Below, in pieces: positions 47,766 to 58,962 of a stretch of DNA of 64,000 nt. The first letter of the stretch is position 1; each line of letters opens with the position of its first letter. The notes beneath the pieces were generated by a model. That model saw only the letters and a program-made list of their open reading frames with translations. It made no database searches and was not told where the DNA came from. Location: the NCBI GenBank assembly GCA_010093705.1, contig MU006101.1, positions 409,614 to 473,613 on the forward strand. The letters run 5' to 3'. The translations under genes and the position numbers were made by a program. The stretch is from Patellaria atrata CBS 101060. Lineage: Eukaryota > Ascomycota > Dothideomycetes > Patellariales > Patellariaceae.

Positions 47766-50070
47766 ATGTCTACTCTCGTTGACGAAAAGCCTCGAGAAGT
47801 TCCTGAGGAATCGGTGAACCATGTTGACGACGACGGCAAGCCTTTGCTCGGAACAAAATCGCCCGGTGTTCTACGCATTGAAGCACTTAATGCTCACACA
47901 ACCTTTGCCAATCGAATCTTCATATTTGTTGGCGTCTTTCTTATTGCTTACGCTTACAGCTTAGATGGTACTCTTCGGTATACATACCAGGTAAACCTAG
48001 TGATGACTTATTAATATCATTCTTACTGACCCACTTTAGCCTTATGCAACAGCTAGCTACGCACTTCATTCGCTTCTTGCTACCATTGGTGTGCTTCGTA
48101 GTGTTATAGCTGCTGCAGCTCAGGTACACTTCCGCTTGTTTTCATCTTTATCCCTAGGTACTAACGAGCTATCAGCCTACAGCTGCAAAGATAGCCGATG
48201 TATTTGGTAGAGTCGAGCTTGTCCTCGTTTCAATCTTCTTCTATGTCTTAGGTAGGACCTTTCTTAAGGATATATTTAGGCCAGTTACTAACCTAGCAAG
48301 GGACTATTATCGAAGCTTCGTCTCACGATGTCAAGTCGTTCTGTGCAGGAGCTGTGATATACCAGGTAGGTAGTAATCTTCCAACGTCAGAGACAATTCA
48401 GCTAACAAGTCCAGATTGGTTACACAAGTATTATTTTGTTGGTGGAGGTCATTATCGCTGATACGACTTCTCTTCGTTCTCGTCTACTCTTCTCCTATAT
48501 TCCCGCCTTACCCTTTATCGTACGTCTTCCTCATTATTGTCATAGTTTGAAACTAATAAGTCTCAGATCAACACATGGGTCAGCGGTGATGTCGGTTCAG
48601 CTGTCCTCGGTTCAACAAGCTGGCAATGGGGTATGTTCATAGCTATCTCAAGTCGTCACAAAAGAGATCACTAATTTTCATGTAGGCGTCGGGATGTGGT
48701 GTATCATCTATCCTGTTTGCGCTCTTCCTCTTATCGGTGGGCTCATGTGGGCCTCTCGTAGAGCGACGAAAGCTGGTGCTTTAGCGAACTACAAGACACC
48801 ATATCAGATATACGGTGGAAAGCGACTTCTCGTAGCTCTTTTCTGGCAACTTGACGTTATCGGTATCATTCTACTCATTGCTGTTTTTGCAATGATTCTG
48901 GTTCCATTCACCCTTGCAGGTGAGAATGGTCAGGATTGGAATCAAGCACATATCATCGCTCCTTTGGTCGTCGGGTTTCTATGTATTCCTGCATTCATAA
49001 TTTGGGAGACGAAAGCTGTGCATCCAATGGTTCCATTCCATGTAAGGATGCGCCCTTCGTGTGTAATTGATTTCAGCTAACCTTTCACAGCTACTTAAAG
49101 ATCGTGCAGTGTGGGGTGCTCTAGGTATCGCCGTAACGCTGAACTTTGGTATGTGACTATGAAATGTTAGAATTATATTTTCATTCTAACTTCTACAGCC
49201 TGGACTTGCCAAGCAGATTACCTCTTCACTGTTTTGATTGTTGCATTCGATGAGACAATCAAGTCTGCTACGCGAATTACCTCCCTATACAGGTATGTAG
49301 TTGTTGACCAGGAATATGAATCTGGATACTGACCAAGGGATAGCTTTGCTTCCGTCCTCACTGGTACTGCATTGGGCTTTATCGTGTTCAAGGTTCGTCG
49401 ACTAAAACCATTCATCATCTTTGGAACCTGTCTCTTCATGGTCGCATTTGGACTCCTTATTCACTACCGTGGTGGTACGGGTGGAAGTTCGCACTCCGGT
49501 ATTGTTGGTGCTCAGATCTTACTCGGTATCGCTGGTGGTATGTTCCCATATCCAGCACAGGCCAGCATTCAAGCTGCTACTAGGCATGAACGTAAGTAAA
49601 CAACATCCATCTGCTTTCGTTAAGAATCAGTATACTCATTATGACGTATTTTAGATGTTGCCGTTATTACTGGTCTCTACCTTGCTTCGTACAACATCGG
49701 TTCAGCGCTCGGAAACGCAGTCTCTGGTGCCATCTGGAGAGGTGTAGTGCCAGGGGAGTTGACACAAACCCTCGGAAACGCTACGTTTGCTGCAACCGTC
49801 TTCGGTGACCCTCTCACATTTGCCGCAACATATCCGGTTGGTACTCCAGAACGTACCGCGGTGATCGACTCGTTCAGACACGTCCAGAGATTACTAACCA
49901 TCACTGGTATCTGTCTCTGCACTCTTCTCATCAGCTTTGCATTTTGCCTCCGCAATCCTAAGTTGGGCAAGGAACAGAGTTTGCCGGATGCTGAGCTTCC
50001 AGGTGGTCCTGGTGGTCCGCCAGCTGATAAACGCACCTTCGCAGAGATGATTCGGTTCTGGAAGAAATAG
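47766..50070 (+). CDS. Siderophore-iron transporter (MFS, SIT/ARN family)
   Basis: Eleven exons: 47766-47990, 48040-48123, 48176-48251, 48301-48365, 48415-48519, 48567-48630, 48686-49041, 49091-49148, 49199-49292, 49344-49591, 49655-50070, giving 596 residues in frame. Introns are 47-63 bp. A polar N-terminus is followed by about 14 membrane segments. The SIT hallmark [19 protein letters not shown] is in exon 3, and [14 protein letters not shown] in exon 4. The extracellular loop near the C-terminus holds [14 protein letters not shown]. The protein should import ferric siderophores by proton symport at the plasma membrane; the specific siderophore cannot be told. No NRPS or hydroxylase genes adjoin. 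The upstream SreA-type site suggests induction in low iron. Confidence 0.94.
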
Positions 50071-51379
50071 GTCGATCGTTCTGGATCGAGACAATTCTCG
50101 CCCGAGCAGAACAAATTGTAAGACGTATCATTGAGATGGCGACGACGACTGATGAGGTCTTGTCTTTAAACGGGGCTTTTGTCATCCTTTAAACGTTTAT
50201 TTCGAGTTCCTGAAGCCGGAAAGGATTAATTAATTACTCACAATTCACTAGATACCACGCACTTCTTTGAATATAAGTCATTGTTATTAGCCTGAGTAGA
50301 GGGTTAAACATTCGATAGCAAAGTGATGCAGTCCGCTAGAGACTTACTTTCACCACTAGAAAACAGAAAACAGAAAGCTGATACCTAGGAGTCCGGGCAA
50401 TACCGAGTACCTGGTATGATGCTTGGGAAAATCAATAACTTAGCTTAGGATTCTCGAATAGAATATTTGAATATGATTCTTAACGACACGCAGGAAGGGG
50501 TTTAGCGTGCATAAGCAATCCTTCCATTTCATCATCTATTCCGGAACGCCAAGGGTTTCCGCCCCTTGAACCATTCAACGCCAAGCGTTTCCACAAGAAC
50601 TTGTATCTCACCGATTCTCTAACACGTTCTGGGCCTCGAAGGGATCGGGACAGAAACGTATGCAGTTCATAAATATTTCACGGATAGATCTGGAGACAAG
50701 AATGCTGAGGTCTTTTTTGACTTTGTTTAGTGTCTTAGCGGAGCGGGTGATGTCGTTGATCTCCAGTTGCTGCGCCTCTTCTATGGTAATCCTTTTTCAC
50801 TTAATCCGTGGCCAAGTATACCTTTTCTTCTTTCAGCTTCTTGTATGTCTGAATTGGGATGAGCAGCGCCTTTTTATTCCACATCGGATCTGTCAGATTT
50901 CCATCGTGCATCTACGGGTCGATGTACTTCCGTACCAAGCGGACTGGGCGATACTCGAAGACTTTCTTAACTGTGGATCATTCTTGGTTTCAACATCCCT
51001 TCTCCGTATCATCACACTTGGCCTTCAATCAAACGGGTTGTCTGGCATAGAATGAGATGAAGAGTTCAATGTTTAAGGCCCAAGTAGAGATATTGGCACA
51101 CTCCGGAAGTGAGCACGTTTACATCTCGTTCCAAGAACCAATGTAAAGATATCCAAGGCGTGGATGTGGATAATCTCCTTCGACGACGTAACTGGAGCTG
51201 TTAGAGATTCTTGTAGAACGGGTTTCGAAAGGTATAAGAAATAAGAAGTTTCCATATCCTAATTCTTTTCCATCTTTCAAAACTATCCTCCAATCTCTCA
51301 TTTCCACTATCAATCCATCAATCCATCTCCCACTTTCATCCCCTTATCCAAACATCCAAATCAAACCACAAAATCCAAA
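50071..51379. other. Intergenic, 1.3 kb
   Basis: No supported gene. A 131-codon frame at 50660-51055 is rejected as non-coding. The last 100 bp is a pyrimidine/C-rich leader of the CHRD gene, with a TATAAG word at 51233. Confidence 0.5.
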
Positions 51380-52003
51380 ATGCACCTCTCCTCCACCATC
51401 CTCGCCCTCCTCACCACCATCTCCCTCATAGCAGCAACGCCCCAATACTACGGCCACAGACTCCCCTTCGTCTACGAATTCGACAAAGTAATCGAAGTCA
51501 AAGCCGTCCCGCTGGAAGTCCGAAACGGCACGACGCCCGTCCCCGGCGAGCCCGGCGCATACGGCCTCTTCAACTTCGGCCTCAACATCGCCGAGGACAC
51601 GATTTGCTTTGTTCGTCCCCCCATTATCCCCTTTTATCCCCCTAAACCCACTAACCCGCGGCCCCCCTCCACAAAGAACATAACCCTCTTCGGTGTCTCC
51701 GGAGCCTACAAATCCCCCGCCCTAACCGCAACCCACATCCACGAAGCCGCGCGCGGGGCCTCGGGTCCACCTCGTCTTGCCTTCCCCAACCCTGTTGGCG
51801 ACGACCATCGGCGGGTTTCCGCGGGGTGTCTTAAGGGACCCTTCCTCACCGGCGTCAAGAATATGACGACGGGGATTGATACCGGGGAGGGTTTTACGAT
51901 TAAGAAGCTCGCGATGGGGATTGAGGGTTTTTTCGCGGATACGCATACGGAGGCTTTTCCGGTGGGAGCGGTGAGGGGTCAATTGGATGGGGGGAGTTGT
52001 TAG
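51380..52003 (+). CDS. Secreted CHRD-domain protein
   Basis: Two exons, 51380-51610 and 51677-52003, give 185 residues. The 66-bp intron has a GTTCGT donor and CACTAAC branch; it is a multiple of three, so the unspliced frame also stays open. Signal peptide at residues 1-19 (MHLSSTILALLTTISLIAA). The body has CHRD features: YGLFNFGLNIAEDTICF, then SPALTATHIHEAARGASGPP and a terminal AFPVGAVRGQL. The family is named from chordin and is common among fungal secreted proteins; its biochemical role is not established. The start is C-rich and the end G-rich. Confidence 0.87.
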   Translation: MHLSSTILALLTTISLIAATPQYYGHRLPFVYEFDKVIEVKAVPLEVRNGTTPVPGEPGAYGLFNFGLNIAEDTICFVRPPIIPFYPPKPTNPRPPSTKNITLFGVSGAYKSPALTATHIHEAARGASGPPRLAFPNPVGDDHRRVSAGCLKGPFLTGVKNMTTGIDTGEGFTIKKLAMGIEGFFADTHTEAFPVGAVRGQLDGGSC

Positions 52004-53045
52004 GGTGGTCGTGGGATAGTGAGACAGTAGGGAAACGCCGAGGGGATGCATGAGTGATGAGAGTAATGAAGAAGGACCGGGTCGATTGGGGATTGTACAT
52101 ATCATGAACTGCGACTTGAAATAGAGATGGTGGACTTAATCTAATGATTCAATTTTCTCTCTTCGCATCTTTTCCTCCTCTTTTCCCCAATCCCGCTTCC
52201 GGATTATCGATCGAGTGTCCCGGGCTTATTCTTTTCCTCCAGCTAGCCTCACTTGTCGCCCGTTTGGGCCTGGGTATATCGAATCCCTACGCAATCAAAC
52301 GTTTACAGTTATATAACTCTGCAATTGACAGCTATAACAGTTGCTTACACATACTGGACACCGAAAAAGCTGTGTTCTACTTTGTACGTTCTCTTCCCTC
52401 TATTATATCTACCGCCCCGCAACCGTTCCTGACCCCCATGCTTCCTCAGCCAAATAACCGGCACAGCTATCGAGATCTCTTTACCTTATCTCTCAATTCT
52501 GCAACCTGAATGCCATATCCATCTGCGATCTTGAACCCAGCACACCCGCAACGCTTGGCATGGCATGCATTACGACAACCCCGCTCCATTTCCTGTCCCA
52601 GCATCTGAATCCCGCATGCACCCCTCGCTCTCCAGTAACCATCTTTATACTCTAAACGCAGCTAGTTAACCAAGTTACAACTCACGAAAGCTACCTCTAC
52701 CTTATCTGACCTTAGTCACACATACTACGCTCAAGACGGCAGCTCACAACTTACCTTTCCTTACCTTGTCCGTATCGTACCTACTGTACCGTCCTCCCCC
52801 GCAGTTAGGTTCCACGGACATGGAGCGAGGATGCTACAGCACGCACCGTTATAGCCGTTACGGCTCCGCAAAAACAACTCATGGGAAATAACCCAAGTGG
52901 GCATAAATAGCTGCAATGCCCACCCGAGTGAGTGTGGGGGAAGCTGGGCTAAGGACTCGTCGTTCTTGTTCTAAGCTTACAAAAAGCTTACCTTACGCTA
53001 TTCGTGAGGTGGTGAACCCCCCCTCCCCCCCTCCTGGAGCAGAAA
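52004..53045. other. Intergenic, upstream of S10 carboxypeptidase
   Basis: No gene seen. A TATA-like cataaata at 52902-52909 lies 137 bp before the chosen start. An upstream in-frame ATG at 52916 opens the exon 2 frame through the intron but would not give a signal peptide, so it is not used. Confidence 0.5.
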
Positions 53046-55177
53046 ATGGTATCCCTCACAACAATCGGGTGGGGAATAATTGCGTTTTCTCGCCTCGTGA
53101 ACGCTCAATTCCCCCCTACACCGAAGGACGTGACGGTGCTGAACTCGCGCTTCGACGATGGTGTCTACATCTCGTACAAAGAGGTGTGTTCTCACCTCAC
53201 TTTGAATCCCCCGCACAACCAATCCCATCAACCCGATCAACCGACCCCAAGTCCACTGTAACCACCCCTAACACCCCGCAGCCCAACCTCTGCGAAACAA
53301 CCCCCGGCGTAAAGTCCTATGCCGGCTACGTGCACCTCCCCGCCGGAACCCTCGGCGACCTAAACGAAGCGCAAGAATACCCGATAAACACCTTCTTCTG
53401 GTTCTTCTCCGCGCGTCACGACCCCGCCAACGCGCCCCTCTCGATCTGGATGAACGGCGGCCCGGGCTCCTCCTCGATGCTCGGCCTCTTCGTCGAGAAC
53501 GGGCCGTGTTGGGTGAACCCAGACTCGAACTCCACGACTTCGAACCCGCTCTCCTGGAACGAGCACGTCAACATGCTGTACCTCGACCAGCCGGTGCAGG
53601 TAGGCCTGAGCTACGACACGCTGCAGAACGTGACCGTGGACGTCGTGAACGGGGTCGAGGTGGCTGATTTCAGCGCCACCGGGGTCCCCGAGCAGAACGC
53701 TACTTTCCTCGTCGGGACGTACTCCTCCTACAACGGCAACAACACTGCGGAGGGAAGTCGCAACGCGGCCCGGGCCCTGTGGCACTTCGCGCAGGTCTGG
53801 TTCCAGGAGTTCCCGGCGTACAAGCCGAACGACGATCGTGTGTCCATCGCTACCGAGTCGTACGGGGGACGGTACGGGCCGGCGTTTACTGCGTTTTTCC
53901 AACAGCAGAACGAACGGATCGAGAACGGGACGTGGACGGAGGTCGGGGAGATGTATTATATTCACCTGGATACGTTGTTGATCGTCAACGGGTGTATCGA
54001 TCGACAGGTGCAGTGGCCGTCGTACCCGCATATGGCGTTCAACAACACGTACGGCATCCAAACGGTCAACGAGACCGTCTATGAGGCCATGTTGGACGCG
54101 CTGAACCGACCAGGAGGATGTAGAGATAAGATAAACGACTGTCGTGCTGCCGCTGCCATCGGAGATCCATCTCAACGCGGCCTCAATGACACCGTCAACG
54201 AGATCTGCCAGGACGCCGAGACGTTCTGCTCGTCCGGAGTCCGGGACGGCTACCTCGACAACTCGGGCCGGAACTACTACGATATCACGATAATCGACCC
54301 GGACCCCTGGCCCGAGCCGTTCTACCGCGGCTATCTGAACCAGCCGCACGTGCAGCAAGCGTTAGGGGTGCCGCTGAACTGGTCGCAAAGCAACGGCGTC
54401 GTGGCACAGCAGTTCCGGGGAATCGGCGACTACCCGCGCGCCGGCTGGCTCGAGGACCTGGCATACCTCCTCGACGAGGGCATCAAGGTATCGCTGATGT
54501 ACGGCGACCGGGATTACGCCTGCAACTGGATCGGCGGGGAAGCAGTCTCCCTCGCTATAAACTGGTCCTCGACCGCGGACTTCCACGCCGCGGGCTACGC
54601 TGGCATCCAGACCAACGAGACGTACGTCGGCGGCCAGGTGCGGCAGTACGGCAACCTCAGCTTCACCCGCGTATTCCAGGCCGGCCACGAAGTCCCGTAT
54701 TATGCGCCGCAGACGGCATATGAGATTTTCAACCGCGTTCTCTTCAATAGGGACATCGCGACTGGGACTATCGACACGGCGGCGAACAGTACGTATCATA
54801 CGGAGGGGCCAGCGGATACGTGGGGGTTCACGGACGAGCCGCCGGAGCAGCCGCCGGGGCTGTGCTACGTCCTGGATCTCGAAGCGACGTGTAGGGAGGA
54901 CCAGTATCAGAGTATAGTTGACGGGTCTGCGTTGCTGCATCATTGGGTCCTCATGGACGCGAATACGACGAGATTGTTCCCGGATTTTGAGTTCGAGGGG
55001 AGCGCGAACGAGACGAGTGGGGCACCGAGCGGGACGGCGACGACCGCTGTTGGGACTGGGATGCCGAGTGAGACGGAGAGTGCGGAGCCTGTGTCAACGG
55101 GTGGTGCGGAGGGTTTGGAGCCGCGGTTGTCCGTTGTGGGGGTCGTGGTTGGTTTGGCTGGCTGGTTGGTATTGTAG
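53046..55177 (+). CDS. GPI-type serine carboxypeptidase, S10 family
   Basis: Two exons, 53046-53183 and 53282-55177, split by a 98-bp intron, give 677 residues. The start is chosen because it yields a signal peptide (residues 1-20, ending LVNA) and a mature N-terminus [16 protein letters not shown] typical of the family. The oxyanion segment is [10 protein letters not shown]. Catalytic Ser is S239 (TESYGGRY), Asp lies in [13 protein letters not shown] (about 455-457), and His is H515 (QAGHEVPY). A Ser/Thr-rich stalk precedes a hydrophobic C-terminus ([16 protein letters not shown]) suited to GPI attachment. It should trim C-terminal residues from peptides at the cell surface, like fungal carboxypeptidase S1/ScpA homologues. 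It complements the secreted DPP IV in peptide feeding. Confidence 0.94.
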
Positions 55178-55996
55178 GGTAGATAGGGGTTGGAATATGA
55201 CTATACACTTTGTGATGTTTCGGGGGTGCGATACATCTTTTATAACGCGCCATTCTCGGTGTATGGCTGCTGTTTCGATAGGGTCCTCAGTCCTTTGTAC
55301 GAAAGTATCCGAGTATTCGGCTTTCAGTTACAGTTGGGACGTACAGCACCTGAGCGTACACACCAATAACACTGCACAGATGGCTTGCTCGTAGAGAATG
55401 GTTGGGAGACACGATATCAGGAGTGTGTACAAAATAAGGCGACTGTATAGAATGAGTAGGTTGTGCAAGTTGACCAGACTGTACGAACTGGGTGGAGTAC
55501 AAACTTGAGAAGGGTATACAATTTTAAGCAGACCGTAGGGTACAACCTAGGTACTCCCTAGAAATTTGAGTATTATGTACGGGATGAGGATGCTAGAAAT
55601 TGAATATACTTTATAGAATAAGTAGACTGTCGGAAATGAGTAGACTGATGGCACGAATGAAGACCTTAGAAAGTATAACACGCTAGTATATATCAAAATG
55701 ATTGAGACGTACCGAATGATGAGAAAATAGACGTTGAAGAGTTTCTGCGGAATTAAAGGAGTACAACTTAAGGCGTACCGAATGGGTAACAGGTGCAAGA
55801 GTACGTAGACTGTTAAGGAGATAAATGCAGATATCAAATGTCAGAACAAGCATATAGCGATCGAGACCTGATACCGGCGAGGTAGGAAGAGATGAAGGAC
55901 TTCAACTGGTGATGATACCTTAAAAAAAAGTTATAACTTACCGAATATGGTACTGTAGATTTTTGCCTAAGGGTCAACCCCGCCTTCATTGTTTGT
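55178..55996. other. Convergent spacer between S10 peptidase and cutC
   Basis: No gene; it is dominated by a degenerate short repeat listed separately. Confidence 0.5.
55430..55950 (+). repeat. Degenerate ~20-bp tandem repeat
   Basis: Variants of gactgtacgaatgagtaga recur at least eight times, for example gactgtatagaatgagtag near 55441, gactgtacgaactgggtgg near 55480, agactgtcggaaatgagtag near 55625, and several taccgaatgagtag-like words from 55710 to 55945. Spacing is irregular. Purine-rich on the + strand. Confidence 0.5.
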
Positions 55997-56848
55997 TTAA
56001 GATGGCATGCTCCTCATAACGGTCACTCTATTCTTCAACTCAGGATACTTCTTGTCCCAGCATTCATCTGACTCCTTACCCGTCCCAAGCATTTCTTCGT
56101 CCATTTCGTCCACAATAGCTTTTAGCTTCCTTACCTCTTCGCCATCCGCATCCTCTCCCTCAATAATCGCACTCGAATGCCACCCAAACCTCTCACCCAA
56201 GACTCCAAACTTCTCCCTCAACTCGCGTAAATTCCCACTCCTAATCCCACCGCCCACTATCACTCTAACCCCTTTATTCCAACCGACCATACGATCCTCC
56301 TTTCCATCCGCCCTCTCCCTCAACACCTCCACCATACCACTGATCTTACCAACGCGTTCCTCCACACTCCCCATCCCCCCAGAAGTCAAAACACCCCTAA
56401 ACCCCACCTCCCCAATCACCCTCACCGCGCCCGCAAAATCCCGCGCAAAATCCACCGCGCGATGAAACGTACACGGCCGCTCGCCCGCCAGACCTACCAA
56501 TGTTTCATTCGCCACCCCATCAACACCCCCATCCGCCTTCAAGACCCCAAACACGAAACCCCTCACCACATCCAACGTCCTCAAGCGCCTAATATCCTCC
56601 TTCATACGGTCGAATTCCGCGGGGGTAGGCACGAACGCAGCCGCGGACATGGGCTCGACATCGGAAGGAGGAGGCGGCCGTATCATCACGTACACGGGTA
56701 TGTGGATGAGGCCTTGGAGTGCTTGGACCGCGGCGGGGGAGGGCGTCACGCCGCCGAGGGGGTAGGAGGTGCAGAACTCGATGCGGGAGGCGCCGGCTTC
56801 TTGGGCGGTGAGGGCGGAGGTGAGGGAGAAACAGGCGATTTCGAGCAT
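55997..56848 (-). CDS. cutC: CutC family protein (copper homeostasis)
   Basis: Single exon, 283 residues. Family features: MLEIACFSLTSALTAQEAGA with RIEFC near the N-terminus, GGVTPSPAAV, VYVMIRPP, FVFGVLKADGGVD, TFHRAVDFARD and GVLTSGGMGS, then IIVGGGI-type VIVGGGIRSGNLRE, building a TIM barrel. CutC proteins are linked to copper tolerance in bacteria and animals; the exact reaction is not settled. Length is slightly above the usual 240-270, with an acidic insert near the C-terminus (EGEDADGEEVRK). It is convergent with the S10 gene. The coding start is C-rich, then G-rich. Confidence 0.92.
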   Translation of the reverse strand: MLEIACFSLTSALTAQEAGASRIEFCTSYPLGGVTPSPAAVQALQGLIHIPVYVMIRPPPPSDVEPMSAAAFVPTPAEFDRMKEDIRRLRTLDVVRGFVFGVLKADGGVDGVANETLVGLAGERPCTFHRAVDFARDFAGAVRVIGEVGFRGVLTSGGMGSVEERVGKISGMVEVLRERADGKEDRMVGWNKGVRVIVGGGIRSGNLRELREKFGVLGERFGWHSSAIIEGEDADGEEVRKLKAIVDEMDEEMLGTGKESDECWDKKYPELKNRVTVMRSMPS

Positions 56849-57431
56849 TGTGAGGGATGGAGGGATGGGTCGGTCCTCCGGTAGGAGGCCCTTTTAGCGG
56901 GGTCGGGGTGATGTTGGGAGTTTGTTTGGATAAAATATGGCGGTTGGGTTGGGGTTGATGTTCCGGTGCTTGCGTCGGCCCCGGTGAGCGGCGCGGCAAG
57001 GATTCGGGACGTTTCACCTCACATACGGGCTTGGCAGATCCCGTTCTTACCAAGCTGGACCGCGGTTTCTCTGCACAATGTGATTCTGCGTAGGCTCGAG
57101 CCTCACTCCCGCGAGTAAAGATTCCCTCGGGGGTTTTTCATGGGGTATGTGGCGCCTTATGTTTTTGATTTTTCTTTCAACTATTTATTCTTTTCTCTTC
57201 TTTTTTTTTTATCCCTTTTTGATGTCATGGATGAGCTGCCCCGTAGTCCCCCTTTTTCTGGCTTTGATGTTAAGGATGGTACCCCGCAATGACGGCTTGA
57301 CAGGTTTATGAAAGATAATTGTATCTTAAACGTCAATTGTACATCAAAATGCTGTCAGATAATTTTCAAGTCGATCGATTCATGCTCTGTAGTTGTCGAT
57401 TGCCTCTAGATTGAAAGATACACAAACTATA
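56849..57431. other. Divergent promoter region between cutC and the Fe-type dehydrogenase
   Basis: No gene. The left part is G-rich on the + strand; a pyrimidine run (ctt then ten or more t) is at about 57195-57211. Confidence 0.5.
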
Positions 57432-58679
57432 ATGCCTTCAGAAACGTACCGCCTTGCCATCCCCTCGACCACCCATCCCTATATCTCCTATGGCCTTCCC
57501 TTCCCTGAGGCTTGCGCCAAACATGTCTCTAGCACTCTCAATGCCTCGCGCGTGTACATCATTGCATCCAAATCTCTCTCCATGAACACTGACGCCTTGG
57601 AACGGTTACGATCAGCGTTATCGGACAAGGTCGTTGGAGAACGCGTCGGTATGATACCGCATACGCTATGGTCCGAAGTCCTTCAGGTAGCGGAGGAGGT
57701 ACGCGATTGTAAAGCGGATCTCATAGTCACTCTTGGTGCGGGTAGTTTGACGGATGCTGCAAAGATCGTTGCTTTAGCCATCGCGAACAACGCATTTGAC
57801 TTCCCCTCTCTCCAAAGGCTCGCAAACTACAACTCCTCCAACCCATTAGATCCTTCTTCAATCAGAACCCCAACAGTCACAGCTATCAATATCCCCACCT
57901 CTCTCTCCGGAGGTGAGTATCAAGACCTCGCAGGCGGAACACATGACGAGACTTTCAATAAGCACGGCTTCAAACACCCAGACATGGGCGCCAAAGTTGT
58001 GATCCTAGACCCTAAGCTAGCAGCCACAACCCCAGCTCGGATATGGCTGAGCACCGGTATCCGTGCTGTCGATCACTGTGTGGAGACGATATGCTCGCCA
58101 GAGACGAATGATGAGGCTGATGAGGCAGCAGTGAAGGGACTAAAGCGACTGGTACCTGGGTTGCTGGTGTGTAAATACAGCGAGGGTAAGGAGGATGAGA
58201 AGGCAAGATTGGAGTGCATGTTAGGGGTCATTGATGCGATGGCGGCGGTGAAAAAGGGGGTTCCGTTAGGTGCGAGTCATGGAATCGGACATCAACTTGG
58301 TCCGTTGGGAGTCGGGCATGGGGAGACAAGCTGTATCCTTCTGCCGGCGGTGTGCAAGTTTAATATGAGGCATGCGGCAAAGGACAATTTAGTGCGCAAG
58401 CAGAGGACAGTTTCTGATGCACTGTGGGGATTAAAAGACGTTGTACAGGTGCTGGAGAGGAGGGGTTTGGAAAGAGAGCAGGCAGATTTGGGAGACCTCT
58501 TAGATGTCGTGATAAGCGAACTAGGTATGCCCAGGAGTTTAAAAGATGTGGGAGTCGGGAGGGAGAAGCTGGATGCGTTGGCAAGGAATAGTCTGGACGA
58601 CAAATGGTGTAAGACGAATGCGGTGCCCCTGACGGAGAAGAATCAAGTAATGGAAATTTTAGAAACTGTGCTTGAGTGA
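57432..58679 (+). CDS. Iron-type alcohol dehydrogenase / maleylacetate reductase-like
   Basis: Single exon, 415 residues from ATG 57432; ATG 57393 in frame would add 13. NAD-binding part: VYIIASKSLS, then DLIVTLGAGSLTDAAKIVAL and TVTAINIPTSLSGGEY. Fe-ADH domain: GIRAVDHCVETICSP, then SHGIGHQLGPLGVGHGETSC. Compared with lactaldehyde reductase FucO, three His ligand positions are present but the first Asp ligand aligns with Arg, as in metal-independent maleylacetate reductases; this alignment was done by eye. Reduction of maleylacetate in aromatic catabolism is the likeliest role. The 5' half is C-rich and the 3' half G-rich. Confidence 0.87.
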   Translation: MPSETYRLAIPSTTHPYISYGLPFPEACAKHVSSTLNASRVYIIASKSLSMNTDALERLRSALSDKVVGERVGMIPHTLWSEVLQVAEEVRDCKADLIVTLGAGSLTDAAKIVALAIANNAFDFPSLQRLANYNSSNPLDPSSIRTPTVTAINIPTSLSGGEYQDLAGGTHDETFNKHGFKHPDMGAKVVILDPKLAATTPARIWLSTGIRAVDHCVETICSPETNDEADEAAVKGLKRLVPGLLVCKYSEGKEDEKARLECMLGVIDAMAAVKKGVPLGASHGIGHQLGPLGVGHGETSCILLPAVCKFNMRHAAKDNLVRKQRTVSDALWGLKDVVQVLERRGLEREQADLGDLLDVVISELGMPRSLKDVGVGREKLDALARNSLDDKWCKTNAVPLTEKNQVMEILETVLE

Positions 58680-58962
58680 AAAGGGAAACGCACGCGCATG
58701 AACAATGTATACCGCTTGATTTTATATTCAATCTGCGTGTCTCGTATATCTCGTAATCTACTTTTAGTGATATCGAAGAGGAAGATGTACTCGGCGCGTA
58801 ATCTCGAACTCAGCTGCACGCGGCATATCCATGGATCTCCTAAATCTTGTAGAATGGCGTCCTACTAATTTCACGTCTGATTGGAATTCTCCAAAGTTGA
58901 AATACCTTTCATGGGCGATACGGTGGTTTAAACCTAGAGGTACGATATATAGGGCAAGATTA

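Noticed and set aside
50660-51055. 131-codon frame between the siderophore transporter and CHRD genes
   Set aside because: No family resemblance, hydrophobic random-looking composition, no splice or promoter support.
52916-53045. Upstream start for the S10 carboxypeptidase
   Set aside because: The frame from 52916 reads through the 98-bp intron and lacks a signal peptide; the spliced form from 53046 has both leader and family N-terminus.
53360-54358. 332-codon open frame on the minus strand
   Set aside because: Exact antisense of the S10 carboxypeptidase exon; GC-rich third positions keep it open.
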